DNA of 29,574 nt from contig LSSL01004035.1 of NCBI GenBank assembly GCA_001953115.1, positions 1 through 29,574 on the forward strand, given 5' to 3'. Positions 1 to 9,177 of this stretch are shown here, piece after piece. How positions within the stretch are numbered: the stretch's first letter is position 1; each line of letters starts with the position of its first letter. A program made the translations under genes and the position numbers. Under the pieces are notes generated by a model. It was not told the origin of the DNA. It did no database searches and worked only from the letters and a program-made list of their open reading frames with translations. This DNA comes from Smittium mucronatum. Taxonomy: Eukaryota; Kickxellomycota; Harpellomycetes; Harpellales; Legeriomycetaceae.

Positions 1-391
1 CGGATTTCAGCGTCTAACAGCTATTTGTAGGAAAGCCATGTAGATCAATCCCACGTTTGGGTAGGAGCCTAATTTTATTAATCCTGTTAGAAGTAGGCTC
101 TGACTAGGAGCTCAGTAGATTCTATGAACTATTTTTCATTGAAAAAGAGCTCAATTCAGGACTGCACGTAACCTCAGTCATCCAGCCTACTTGAAGCAAT
201 GCCAGGGGGGGTCTTTCGGTTGGTAGATTGAACCCTTTTCCCGTAGGTACGCAGCCGGTAGTCCGGCAGAGGAGCTTATTTTAGTTAGGATAATAGTCTT
301 TTCTATACGTCTTTTTCTTTTCTTGATATTTTTTTAGTATATTTTTTAATGGTGTTATCTTACAATAAAATTCCGTGATAAAAAAAAAAAA
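1..391 (+). mobile_element. 3' end of a poly(A)-tailed non-LTR-like retroelement
   Basis: This block is visibly richer in G+C than the DNA to its right and ends in a run of 12 A at 380-391. Just before the tail is a 26-bp motif (355-380, TTATCTTACAATAAAATTCC then GTGATA). The same motif recurs next to poly(T) on the minus strand at 12135-12170, 28914-28941 and 29545-29574. A shared 3' sequence followed by poly(A) is the hallmark of LINEs and SINEs. All three frames of the body contain stops and I found no reverse-transcriptase motif, so it is probably 3' UTR or a decayed ORF end. The 5' part lies outside the window. A SINE or another poly(A)-tailed retroposon is the alternative. Confidence 0.7.
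364..369 (+). terminator. Polyadenylation signal AATAAA of the retroelement
   Basis: A canonical AATAAA lies 11 bases before the A-run that begins at 380. The hexamer is kept in the other tail copies (as TTTATT or close to it on the plus strand), which suggests it directs 3' end formation of the element's RNA. Confidence 0.6.
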
Positions 392-693
392 GGTAAAAAG
401 TACACATATGTGTCAAATATACATAAAAAATGCACGATGGTAAACTATAAGTGGATAAGTTCTGTTTTTTATGGACAATTTCATAAAATGTCGAATTTTT
501 CCTAAATCGGAATTAACTAATTTTTATTTGTTAATAATTTTGCAGCATTTAATATATACCAAATCCAATATGTTTTTGTTTATCTATAGTTATTTAGAAT
601 TCTTTTAGCGAATGATAGATTATAAGAGCCTAAAGATTTATTTGGTTTAGTTTAGAGTATAATTATCACTAATAGAGAAATTATATATATTTT
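392..693. other. AT-rich spacer, no feature seen
   Basis: Low-complexity AT-rich DNA between the retroelement tail and the inverted-repeat element. No open frame or repeat was recognised. Confidence 0.5.
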
Positions 694-841
694 GGTTAAA
701 TTGAAAGATCGAATCGAATCAAGTAAATTTAAATCAAATTGTGTTAATAAAAATTAAAAGTTAATTTATGTGTCAAATTAAGTAAAAAAAAAATAATTTA
801 GGTATACAAGGGTAAATATTAAATCGGATTAGGTAAAAAAA
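694..841 (+). repeat. Left terminal inverted repeat of the MITE-like element
   Basis: Pairs with 1414-1541 read in reverse complement. The best-conserved core is TTATGTGTCAAATTAAGTAA. The left arm carries about 20 extra bases near its outer end relative to the right arm, and the copy at 4283-4419 has a comparable extension there. Confidence 0.75.
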
Positions 842-1413
842 TGAAATAAAAACGCTCCAATTTGAATTGAAAAATAAATAATATTGGTCAATTAAAGTAA
901 AAATATGTTAAATTACCCATTGTTAAGGCGAAGTTATACCCATGAAGTTTGGATCAATTTGTGGCTCATCAGATTGATGGATTTCATCAAAACCAAAATA
1001 AAAATTTCTAGTTTTTTAAAACTCATAGGGTTTTGGGGGTTATTTCATACCATTTTATGCATAAATTGATTTTCCAAATTATACAATCATTAAGCATTTT
1101 TAATTTTTATTTCAGAAATGCAGTAAAATGAGGCTATTTTATACATTTCAGTGTAGTTATAGGAAAGATCTTAGGTTTAAAGGCATTTAATATTTAATAT
1201 GCTTGGATTTTAAGTACTCGTTATTTCATTTATTTCAACAAGTTTAACTCTTTAAGAACTGATGGTGGTAAAATAACATTTATTTTTTATTCGATACTAT
1301 ACTTAAAGAAATAAAATTTATAAATTATTGGATAAATAAAGTAATTGGGCAAATTGAATTTTTTAGACAGAAATAGGAGTATGCAAAATTTTGGATCTGA
1401 AGGGGGTAAAGCA

Positions 1414-1541
1414 TTTTTTTACCTTATCCGATTTAATATTTGCCCTTGTATACCAAAATTGGTTATTTTTACTTAATTTGACACATAAATTAGCGTTTGG
1501 TTTTTTCTTAACACAATTTGATTCGATTTTATTTGTTAACC
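1414..1541 (-). repeat. Right terminal inverted repeat of the MITE-like element
   Basis: Reverse complement of the left arm, with the shared GGTATACAAGG and AAATATTAAATCGGAT blocks. The outer end reads GTTAACC on the plus strand at 1535-1541. Confidence 0.75.
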
Positions 1542-2545
1542 TTAATTTTTTATGAATTTTTATTTTTATTAAATCATCTTTTTTTAATCGAGTTCCTCAT
1601 AAAACTTATTATAAAATATCACATAGGAATATTTAAGATGTAATTAAAAAGCAACTGAAATGTAAAATTATGATAATTTCTTTTTATTTGCCATCCTCCC
1701 CATCTCAAACATCGAGGATATTTTATATTAGTTTTTCCTTGAGATAAAGAAAGATAATCTAAAGTCATTATATTTTCTTCTCCATAAAAATGTACAATGT
1801 TCATTATTAAAACCAGTTCCATGCTAGAATTAGAGCTTTAATATAATCAATCAATCACACAAATATGTTATTAGGCTTTAAAGCTTCAAAATCCAAGTCA
1901 AAGTTTGTGAAAAACTATATAAAAAGTATTAGACTTATTTAAATAAACGGGATCGAAGAAAATAGTGAAGAGATCATTCAAAATTAATAATTTCTCTTCG
2001 GTAATTAGTATTAAATCATCTCAGCAAAGAACAGCTTATAAAATATTATATAAGTGCAGTAAATTCTAAAAGCTTGAGATGATTATCACAAAAACAAGGA
2101 TTATTCGTTTTATACCTTGTGAAATTAAAAAAATTAATGCAACATAACAATAAATGACATAAAAATATTAGAATATTATGTTAAAATTCTTATTATAAAA
2201 TAATTCATGCTCTTCTTTTTAATTTTTTTTAGGGAAGAAAATGGTTGATATAATATTGAATCAAATAAAAAAAATGATACGGCGAATTAAAACAGTGTAT
2301 GGATAGAGGGGGGAAGGATTCAGGCCGTATAAAAGAAAGAGGAGCGTTTTTTAGAATGTAATTGGGTTTATAATAACAAAAAATCAGCAGATTTCCTGTA
2401 AAGCGTTGTGCAGGGCTGCAGGGGCAGCGCGAATGCAATCTGACTAGCAGACATCGGCAATCACATCATAATACAAGAAGTTTTTTGAAACATGACAAAA
2501 CTTTTATGATCGAAACTAAGGCTTAATTCAGAGTCGTCTATCTTG
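1542..2545. other. AT-rich spacer, no supported gene
   Basis: Contains short minus-strand open frames at 1619-1822 and 2229-2438 that match nothing I recognise. From about 2280 onward the plus strand turns G-rich, which marks the start of a compositionally distinct block. Confidence 0.4.
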
Positions 2546-3503
2546 AATTGTTAGAGGCGATGGTAGAAATGATGTTGAGGAAATAATCAAATGTATTGAG
2601 AAAGAGGTCCAAGCAATTTTAAAAAAGAAGAGATCTTTGCCTTACTTTTTCGACAGAGGATTAAGTGAAGAAATCGAGGAATGCACCGATAGAGGGAGTA
2701 CTAAGAATTTTTTTTTTTTTTAAGATGCGAAATCCGTTGATACCATCATTTAAATCGAGCTTGCTTTCCCCGTTGAAGCCGGTGCAAAGATTAAAGAGAC
2801 CAGCAGTAAAAGAGTTTACTGCAGTCAAAAATACGGACGTACTTTACATAAACGAAAACGTCTCCCAAACAGCCAACACAAGAGTTGAGGTACTTGTGTG
2901 TGCACTATATTGCTAAGTTGGCGGGTAAATTATGGAACTTTAGGAGAACGTTACAAAAAGCATGAGTTAGATAAAGCCGAAAATGGAACCGTTTCCATGA
3001 CAAAATTTTGTTCTTTTTTTCATTTCAAAGAGTTTACCAGTGTAGTATAGTACACCCAGTAACCAAATCAAAGCAATTGAATCACACTGATATCGGATAA
3101 TGCGTAGGATATCTTCCGTTCCCAAAGTTTTTTAGCCATAGAGAGGCTTTAATCTGATAGCCACACGAATAGAATTGATGTTTTTTAAGGTTTAAAAAGG
3201 AAATTTCAACATAGCCGGCAGAAGAGAAGGTTTTTTTCCTTCATCAATATCTTGAATTTAGTTAGGGTAGGGATGTTGAAAGGAACGAAAAAGAGATGCA
3301 TTATAGTAGCCAAACAACTTGTTAGAGTGATTGCATTAGATTTGGCACCAAAGGTTTTTTCCGTTGTGGAAGGGGGAAGAGGAACAATAATTTTCGATGT
3401 ATACACATGGAAAGCCTTAGACAAGTATAAAATGAGCATTTTCAACATCCTTAGCCCGATCACTCAGTTCTTTGACGAAATTCTGGAAATTTTTTTTGTC
3501 TAG
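2546..3503. pseudogene. Unrecognised broken coding-like tract
   Basis: This block has higher G+C and a G-over-C excess on the plus strand, unlike its surroundings. On the plus strand, open segments follow one another in shifting frames: one at 2559-2720 with an acidic/lysine-rich segment (EEIIKCIEKEV), one around 2725-2890, and one at 3252-3503 (contains DLAPKVFSVVEGG). A 15-T run near 2707-2721 may be where a frame broke. The minus strand is also partly open at 3206-3463. The one clear gene in this window has a C-rich coding strand, so minus-strand coding is possible. I cannot assign a family. It could be a decayed gene or a decayed transposon body. Confidence 0.25.
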
Positions 3504-4058
3504 AGACCAAAAGAAATATATTTAGGTTTGTTCATTAGTACCATCGAGAGTGCGAGAGCCGCCCATAAATTAAAAGGTGGGGATTTCTGGCAGGAATCTA
3601 AAGTTATATAATTCTACAATATCATCCATAAACTTAATAAGTCTTTTTATTTTAGTTTTTAGTTCAAATGTGTTAATATAAGACTGATCATTTTTGATTT
3701 GCGAAATAATTGTAAAATTATTGGAGAATACGGAAAATAAATCGGATTGGATATGCATTTAATGCTGTGAAATTATTAACAAATAAAAGTTAGTAACTTC
3801 CAATTTAGGAAAAAGTCGACATTCTGTGAATTGAAATTCGCCAAGTTGACATTTCGTGGAATAGCTCTTCTTTTATACTTGGTAGAAGAAATGGCACTGG
3901 TATTATTTAGATCTAAATTTGTGAGAATATATTGTTCTTTAATATTAAAAATGGGGAGTTTAACCACAAATAAAAAGGATATAAAGACGTATTTTATCCA
4001 TATTTTCCAAATAAAACCCAAAAACCCTTGAATATCCAAGAATTTTTATAATCAATTT
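3504..4058. other. No supported gene
   Basis: Short opposing open frames (3570-3758 minus, 3776-4039 minus, 3831-4031 plus) overlap without a recognisable motif. None was accepted. Confidence 0.4.
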
Positions 4059-4322
4059 ATGTACAAGAAGATAACCAATAAACCACGACACAATGATTTT
4101 CAAAGTCAAAAATTTCAGAATAGCTTCAATAAAGTTTATCCGCCTGATGGGGATCGAAATGAACGTAGGTCTTCGGGGTTAAGCTCATCTGAGCAGCGGC
4201 AAATTTTATACCATTTAAAACACAAACAGCCAATATTATTTATTACCAATATAAACTCGAAATTATTTAATCATTTTATTAGTTTGCTTAATTTAAAATT
4301 TATCAAAGTATACCTAAGTTGA
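4059..4322 (+). CDS. Hypothetical 87-residue ORF, weak
   Basis: It opens with ATG. The first two thirds are polar and basic (contains DGDRNERRSSGLSSSEQRQ), which looks more protein-like than most open frames here. The last third is hydrophobic and Asn/Leu-rich and lies inside the inverted-repeat end copy at 4283-4419. The stop codon therefore probably comes from an inserted element and not from the original gene. It may be the truncated front of an older reading frame. No family recognised. Confidence 0.2.
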   Translation: MYKKITNKPRHNDFQSQKFQNSFNKVYPPDGDRNERRSSGLSSSEQRQILYHLKHKQPILFITNINSKLFNHFISLLNLKFIKVYLS

Positions 4323-4419
4323 TTTTTATAACTCATTTTGACACAATAATGTTTGGTTTTTTCAGAAAAACAATTTGATTTCTTTAAACTAAATTTGATT
4401 ACATTTTATTTGTTAAACC
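4283..4419 (-). repeat. Third copy of the MITE-like element terminus
   Basis: Read in reverse complement from 4419, it begins GGTTTAACAAATAAAAT and then carries ATCAAATTG, AAAAAACCAAAC, a TGTGTCAAA block and an AGGTATAC block. These are in the same order and spacing as the arms at 694-841 and 1414-1541. It has the orientation of a right end. No matching left end was found upstream, so it is a solo or truncated copy. Confidence 0.65.
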
Positions 4420-4598
4420 ATTTTAAAATCAAAGAGTGATTAAATAGTTAATGACGATCGTTCTTGGCGGAGTGAACATTTTTGAAGGAATTTCTTTTTC
4501 TCTCGAAGCTATTTTTTAGGACCGATTAATCAGAAAATGTCTTATAATATAATAAGAGCCATCTTAAAACAATATTCAGTGGGTAACGGTCTGCTAGA

Positions 4599-4949
4599 AT
4601 GACGGAGAAGTGTAGGATAATGGATTTTTTTAGAACTTTCTTAAATTTACTTAGACTTTTTTTATATTGTTTGAAGAAAACTTCAAGAAAAAAAAAAGTT
4701 AACAGTTTGATGACCATTTATATAACCGATTTATGGATATCCAGCACGCTTAACAATACAATCTGTCAAAGATTAATAAATTATCAAATTCCAAGTTTAA
4801 AGCTAATAAAGGCTATACTTAAATATATGCCCTTTTCATCAATTTATTCATCTCTTAGCTTTAACCTTTATAATTGGCAAAGTGTAGTGTTAGAGTTGGG
4901 AAAACATGCGGCTTTCATATATAATTGGGTGAGTTGTAGATTCCAGTGA
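4599..4949 (+). CDS. Hypothetical ORF or first exon, 116 residues
   Basis: An ATG-initiated open frame, unusually long for DNA this rich in stop triplets. It begins with a basic and hydrophobic segment (FFRTFLNLLRLFLYCLKK) that could be a membrane anchor or signal, followed by KKTSRKKK. A perfect-looking splice donor, GTGAGT, sits at 4929-4934 directly after codon 110 (Trp), so the true exon may end there. No downstream partner exon was identified and no family is recognised. Confidence 0.2.
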   Translation: MTEKCRIMDFFRTFLNLLRLFLYCLKKTSRKKKVNSLMTIYITDLWISSTLNNTICQRLINYQIPSLKLIKAILKYMPFSSIYSSLSFNLYNWQSVVLELGKHAAFIYNWVSCRFQ

Positions 4950-5361
4950 TACAAAATTCTCATGATATGCGCACGTGTAAAAGTGGAAATGGGATTCCGT
5001 TCCCATTTAAAATTTTGGATTTAGTTTAAACTTTAATGCGGATGGAGAAAACCTATCTTTCTTTGAAGGGAGTGGGGGGCAATTTCTTTTCCTTTAATTT
5101 AAGCGATTCTCCATCAATTCAAACTCTGTTTAAATATACACCGAGCAAAAAAATAATAATCCATCAATTCAATTGTAATTGGTGAGGCTTTATCGATAGC
5201 CATAGACAGGTGCAATTAAGCAATCAATTTGAAGGATCATATTTTATCTTGATGAAATATTTCCTAGGAAGGCAGAATTCCCCTGCGATTAATTAAAATT
5301 GCATTATTAATACATGGATATGGATTTTATTGGCGCCCTAAAACATAGTCACAAAACATAA
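4950..5361. other. No gene seen; short direct repeat
   Basis: Contains a 12-base direct repeat, CCATCAATTCAA, at about 5112 and 5161. No open frame of interest. Confidence 0.4.
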
Positions 5362-5649
5362 ATGTATAATTTGGGAATTCTGGGGATTTTAACCCGATTT
5401 AGAATTATGTCACCACCAGGTATAAGTATGTATTTTATACAAGCATTTAATCAGTATAACTGCGAGTTTTTTGTTCTTTTTTTATCAATGAAAATTGCGT
5501 GTTCTGCGCGAAATCAGTCAATGAAACGGTTCAATTCAAAAAATGTTCCAAATAAAAACAGAACCGGTTTATTTTTTTTAGACTCCCCAATAAAATCCAT
5601 TAAAATTAAAGCGAAATTACTCCTTAGGCATTGTTTGCTTGTTGACTAG
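5362..5649 (+). CDS. Hypothetical 95-residue ORF, weak
   Basis: An ATG-initiated frame. The N-terminal half is hydrophobic and the C-terminal half basic (contains ARNQSMKRFNSKNVPNKNR). No domain is recognised and neither neighbour gives context. In DNA of this composition a 95-codon frame is uncommon but can occur by chance. Confidence 0.15.
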   Translation: MYNLGILGILTRFRIMSPPGISMYFIQAFNQYNCEFFVLFLSMKIACSARNQSMKRFNSKNVPNKNRTGLFFLDSPIKSIKIKAKLLLRHCLLVD

Positions 5650-6539
5650 AGATCATTATAAATTCTGCGTAAAAAAAATTACTAGAGGTCATTTCAAGTG
5701 CACCATTTAAACAATAGCCGTGTTTATCTTTACCTGACCTCAACGAAAAACATTAGCTGCAACTATTAGAAGATATAGTTTTTGTTTCACTTTTTTAGAA
5801 GCTCATCCATAATATGTATCGATAAGCTATTGAACTTATAAATTTAATATCCCATGGTTTTTTGTGCTGAAATCAGGTAGTATGCTTTTAGATACAAAAA
5901 GCATTGCGCTGCAGATTTCGCACTTTCCTTCAACTGTTCATTTGTAACATCAGAGAACTGGGTGCACACTAATTTTTTATTCCTGTGCTATTTTTAATAC
6001 CATCTATATCCATTCCATACAGCAAAGTATGATTTTAATGTTTTTCTGGAAAAGCTACGTGTATTTCAATAAAAAATGGACTTTTTTTTTTATTTGGCCT
6101 CTATGTGCTAATAATGTCTGAGTTGCTTTTACAACCAGAATTTACTCGCACCTAAGTTACCATACAGGATTTAGATTTTTGCAATTTATGGAGAAAAAAG
6201 ATTGAACATATTATTATTTCATTGAAATTTATATAAAAATAAAATGAAATTTACAAGAATGATTGATCTTGGGAAATAAATGATGTGTGTCTATCTTTTT
6301 TAAGCTGAGCATCTACCTAGAGCAGAAAAGATGGGGGTTTCAGCTAAAAACGAAAATTTATTTATAAAAAGCAAATTATTCAATAGGTAAACTGTAAATA
6401 CGACTTTTGTCCAAAGGGGTGGTAGATGAGATTAGATAGACATTGGCTAGCATGGAATAAGATCTACATTCATTTTTAAAAAATAGCGATACTATTACAG
6501 AATATCACATTCAAAAGCTGCAATAAAAAAAGATATAAA
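5650..6539. other. AT-rich spacer, nothing identified
   Basis: No open frame, RNA gene or repeat could be supported. Confidence 0.5.
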
Positions 6540-6896
6540 TTGCAAATAGAAAGCTGTATTACCATATCCATTAAACCCATTCAAAGCACTTTGATTTATG
6601 GACCTAATGACGTAGTGTGCTTATCTATCTATCTGTTTGATCTTGCAATAAGCTTCTTTTCACCAACAAACAAAGGAGTTGGGACTCATAATGATTTTCT
6701 TCTCTATCAGCTCAAAAAATCGGACAATCTTTTGAATGTGATTGTTGAGTTCCTATATGCTACATTGGCCAAAAATGAAACTCGTTTTGACATGGTTTGC
6801 CTTAAAAGGTATATAAGTAAGCCTTCGCCCTTTTTCTGTATAATTAATCATGAGTTCAATGACAAAAATAAACTGCCTAAATTACCACCCAATTAG
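6540..6896 (+). CDS. Exon-like open frame without an early ATG, 118 codons
   Basis: This is one of the longest uninterrupted frames in the window, yet it has no in-frame ATG near its front. That favours an internal exon or a gene remnant over a complete gene. A possible acceptor (ATTACAG) lies at about 6500, and a possible donor (AAAAGGTATAT) lies inside the frame at about 6807. The middle is amphipathic (contains SDNLLNVIVEFLYATLAKN). No family recognised. Confidence 0.2.
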   Translation: MQIESCITISIKPIQSTLIYGPNDVVCLSIYLFDLAISFFSPTNKGVGTHNDFLLYQLKKSDNLLNVIVEFLYATLAKNETRFDMVCLKRYISKPSPFFCIINHEFNDKNKLPKLPPN

Positions 6897-7252
6897 AAAT
6901 CATCGAATGTTGCGTATTTAATAATTGAAAACAAATTTCCGCCATTATATTTTTAATGAATTCCATTATCGGCGTAGAAAATAAGGAGTCTTAATAAATT
7001 CGAGTTTTGTAACAGCATCAAATGAACAAGTTTATAAACAACAATTTGTTTGTAAAATAGTCAGAAGATCCTAAAATCTATATCTCGTCAATCTATTGAC
7101 AAATGCTTTTTAGTTCCAGCCAATTCGCTTGCTTCTAGATAGTATTACGAGAGTTTCTGGGTCTCAGCTTACTTTATTTGTGCTGGGTTGGTAATTTGGG
7201 GTATGCCTTCGAAACAAATAAATTCATTGGTTTATTTTTTTGTACTAGGTGT
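6897..7252. other. No supported gene
   Basis: The minus strand shows short open pieces in changing frames that may continue the broken frame at 7253-7516. Nothing is assignable. Confidence 0.35.
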
Positions 7253-7516
7253 TTACGGGCGGCCCTCGATCGCTACTTCAAATCCCAATAATTGCAATTC
7301 AATTGGGAATTTTTTAAAAACAATAGATAAAATCTCATCATCATAAAGCGGAAGTGTTTTTTTCAGAAGGTGAATTCTAATCATAGTGAGGTGTCCTCTG
7401 GAGATTGGTGTGACTGATCAATCTATCTTGATTGCTAATCCTTCTCTATTATTGGAAAGTGTTGGTCTTTTGTGCCTGTTTGACAATGGTGTCACTTGTT
7501 TAACAATTATCAGGTA
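7253..7516 (-). pseudogene. Broken minus-strand coding-like frame
   Basis: On the minus strand an 87-codon reading frame runs to a TAA at 7253-7255 with a single in-frame stop (TGA at 7418-7420). Its 3' half reads naturally (contains LLKKTLPLYDDEILSIVFKK, then LLGFEVAIEGRP). The block has higher G+C than its flanks. The plus strand is also partly open here, so the strand call is not certain. It may be a fragment of a gene or a transposon polyprotein. No family could be named. Confidence 0.25.
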
Positions 7517-7620
7517 CTAGCGTTGAGCTGGCGTCCATTATCGATGGTTGTAGCGACGAAAGGGGGCGTTTCCGTATTACTATTGTTCGCATATCTTTGT
7601 TTGTATCCCGATATTTTGTT

Positions 7621-7663
7621 GTAAGTTCGCATATCTATTTTCCGAATAGTTCTATTATTTCAG
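7621..7663 (+). other. Possible 43-nt intron or chance splice-site pair
   Basis: A perfect donor consensus (GTAAGT) at 7621 is followed 43 nt later by a TTATTTCAG acceptor at 7663, directly before an ATG-bearing open stretch (MNWGPIQRLLISTEPIGNWH) of 34 codons from 7666. The flanking exons do not form a gene I recognise. Confidence 0.2.
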
Positions 7664-7832
7664 AATGAATTGGGGACCAATCCAAAGACTCCTAATTTCC
7701 ACCGAACCAATTGGAAATTGGCACAAGAAAAATTCTTACCCCGAACTGATTATTCATACTGACTGATAAATAGACAGTGACAGGATATTTTTCTAAACCC
7801 ATTATGCAGCCACAAGTACATTGTGTATCCAC

Positions 7833-8156
7833 ATGACACTCAAGATAGAGCACCATACCATACCAGAGCTGAGATTTTCAATTATTACAGATCCAACAAT
7901 CAGTACCGTGTCACCGCAAACCCACCCTAAAATCATAACAGGTATTTCATGTTATGAACACCAAAATATCGATTATTTTTCGCGTTAGAATCTAATACGT
8001 AGGCTATTAAGATTCCAAACCTCTTTTTTCTTTTCCTGGATACGTAATTTACCAGAAGAGTTGTGGTATTCCCTTTCCCAACGTCGAAACACGACTGCCC
8101 AAACCCAACAATGTCACAGCCCCTCTTTAAAACAAAAAATCCCTCATCAATTGTGA
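7833..8156 (+). CDS. Putative two-exon small ORF (69 aa) upstream of the PAS-GATA gene
   Basis: Exon 7833-7941 starts with ATG (MTLKIEHHTIPELRFSIITD). It can be joined in phase to 8056-8156 across a 114-nt intron. The intron has donor GTATTT and acceptor TTTACCAG, with a pyrimidine tract just upstream of the acceptor. The join gives an uninterrupted frame (second exon contains EELWYSLSQRRNTTAQTQQ) ending at TGA. It could be a small gene, an upstream ORF, or part of an intron-bearing 5' leader of the PAS-GATA gene. A competing open frame (8063-8305) overlaps the second exon in another phase, so the model is tentative. Confidence 0.22.
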
Positions 8157-9177
8157 ATCAAGTAAAAATGGCAGCTTTTAGAGCCATCCCTGATGACGCA
8201 CCATGTCTTGATTTGTCTCTCAGATTCCACTGCCTGATACTTCCTGATCAGCTCCTAGTCCCCTCCCAATCTGTATCCTCTATCTATTTGATAGTATATA
8301 ATTAATCTATATTCTTGTTTTTTTCTGCATACTTTATTTGTTTACCTTTCCCCATGACACTACATTTTGAGCACTAACCATCTCCATTCCTTGATTTCTT
8401 TTGTTGATTGATGTTTTTTCCATTCAATCATATCATTAATTTGTTTTGGATTACTTGTCTTTATATTAATCTGGTAATTCCTCTTCCCTGTTTCCAATTA
8501 CGTAATCATCGATCTCCTTTTTACCTAATTTCTACTCAAGGGTTTGCATTTAGCCTTTTTGTACACCGTACTACTTAAGATTTAGTCAATAAGCACCGCC
8601 AATTTTTCACAAGAAATGTATTTTAATCACCAGAATCTTTTCTGATAAATTTTATTCTTTCCTTTTTCTTCAAACCTTTCTTTTTCGCTTTAATTTTTTT
8701 CTTATAATCTTTTTTAACTTTCCACCACCTCCTCTATTATTTTTTTTAGTCACCACTCCCCATAATTATCTTATTGTTTCTCGTCCATTTACTGCTTTCT
8801 TGCGTTCGTACTAACACCCCCTCTTTCTGCTCCTCATTCCTACCCTTCTAGAATAATTTTTTTTGAAACTTATACTCAAATCCATACTATTTGAATCTCG
8901 TTTCCTTTTTTTATCCATTTATATTTATTTCTTAGCTAAATTTTTTGTCACCTATTGTCCCTACCCATATCTCCTCATACATATACATCCCCACCGTCCA
9001 TGTTCGATCATTGATGTCTGCTTTCTCTTTTAAATCTGTCAACTCATCACCCCATTAAGTTCATCACTATCAAAATATTTGACTTTCAAAGTGCTTTATA
9101 TCCCACAAGTATTTTATTCGCTCTTCAATTATAATTGTGCCAAATTACTATTATATTTATTTCTCTTATTCCCGATC
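8157..9177 (+). promoter_or_regulatory. Pyrimidine-rich leader/promoter of the PAS-GATA gene
   Basis: For about 1 kb the plus strand is dominated by T and C with few G, ending just before the proposed start codon at 9178. CT-rich tracts ahead of start codons are common in fungal promoters and 5' leaders, and this one is unusually long. No TATA or operator site is called. The region may include untranslated exon sequence. Confidence 0.45.

Larger units (their letters stand above)
694..1541. mobile_element. Non-autonomous inverted-repeat element (MITE-like)
   Basis: The two ends of this 848-bp segment are imperfect inverted repeats. Reading inward from 694 and from the complement of 1541, both arms begin GGTTAA. 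They then share, in the same order, TCAAATTGTGTTAA, TTATGTGTCAAATTAAGTAA, a GGTATACAAGG block and an AAATATTAAATCGGAT block. The interior has no ORF of note, so any mobility would depend on another element's transposase. The GGTTAA terminus resembles the left end (GGTTAAAAC) of the delimited MULE at 20658. Membership of the MULE superfamily is therefore a reasonable inference, not a demonstrated fact. The flanks (TATATATTTT versus TTAATTTTTT) are too low in complexity to prove a target duplication. Confidence 0.7.

Noticed and set aside
3206..3463. Minus-strand 85-codon frame overlapping the plus frame at 3252-3503
   Set aside because: Both strands are open and neither has a known motif, so the strand could not be decided. 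Reported only as an unrecognised broken tract.
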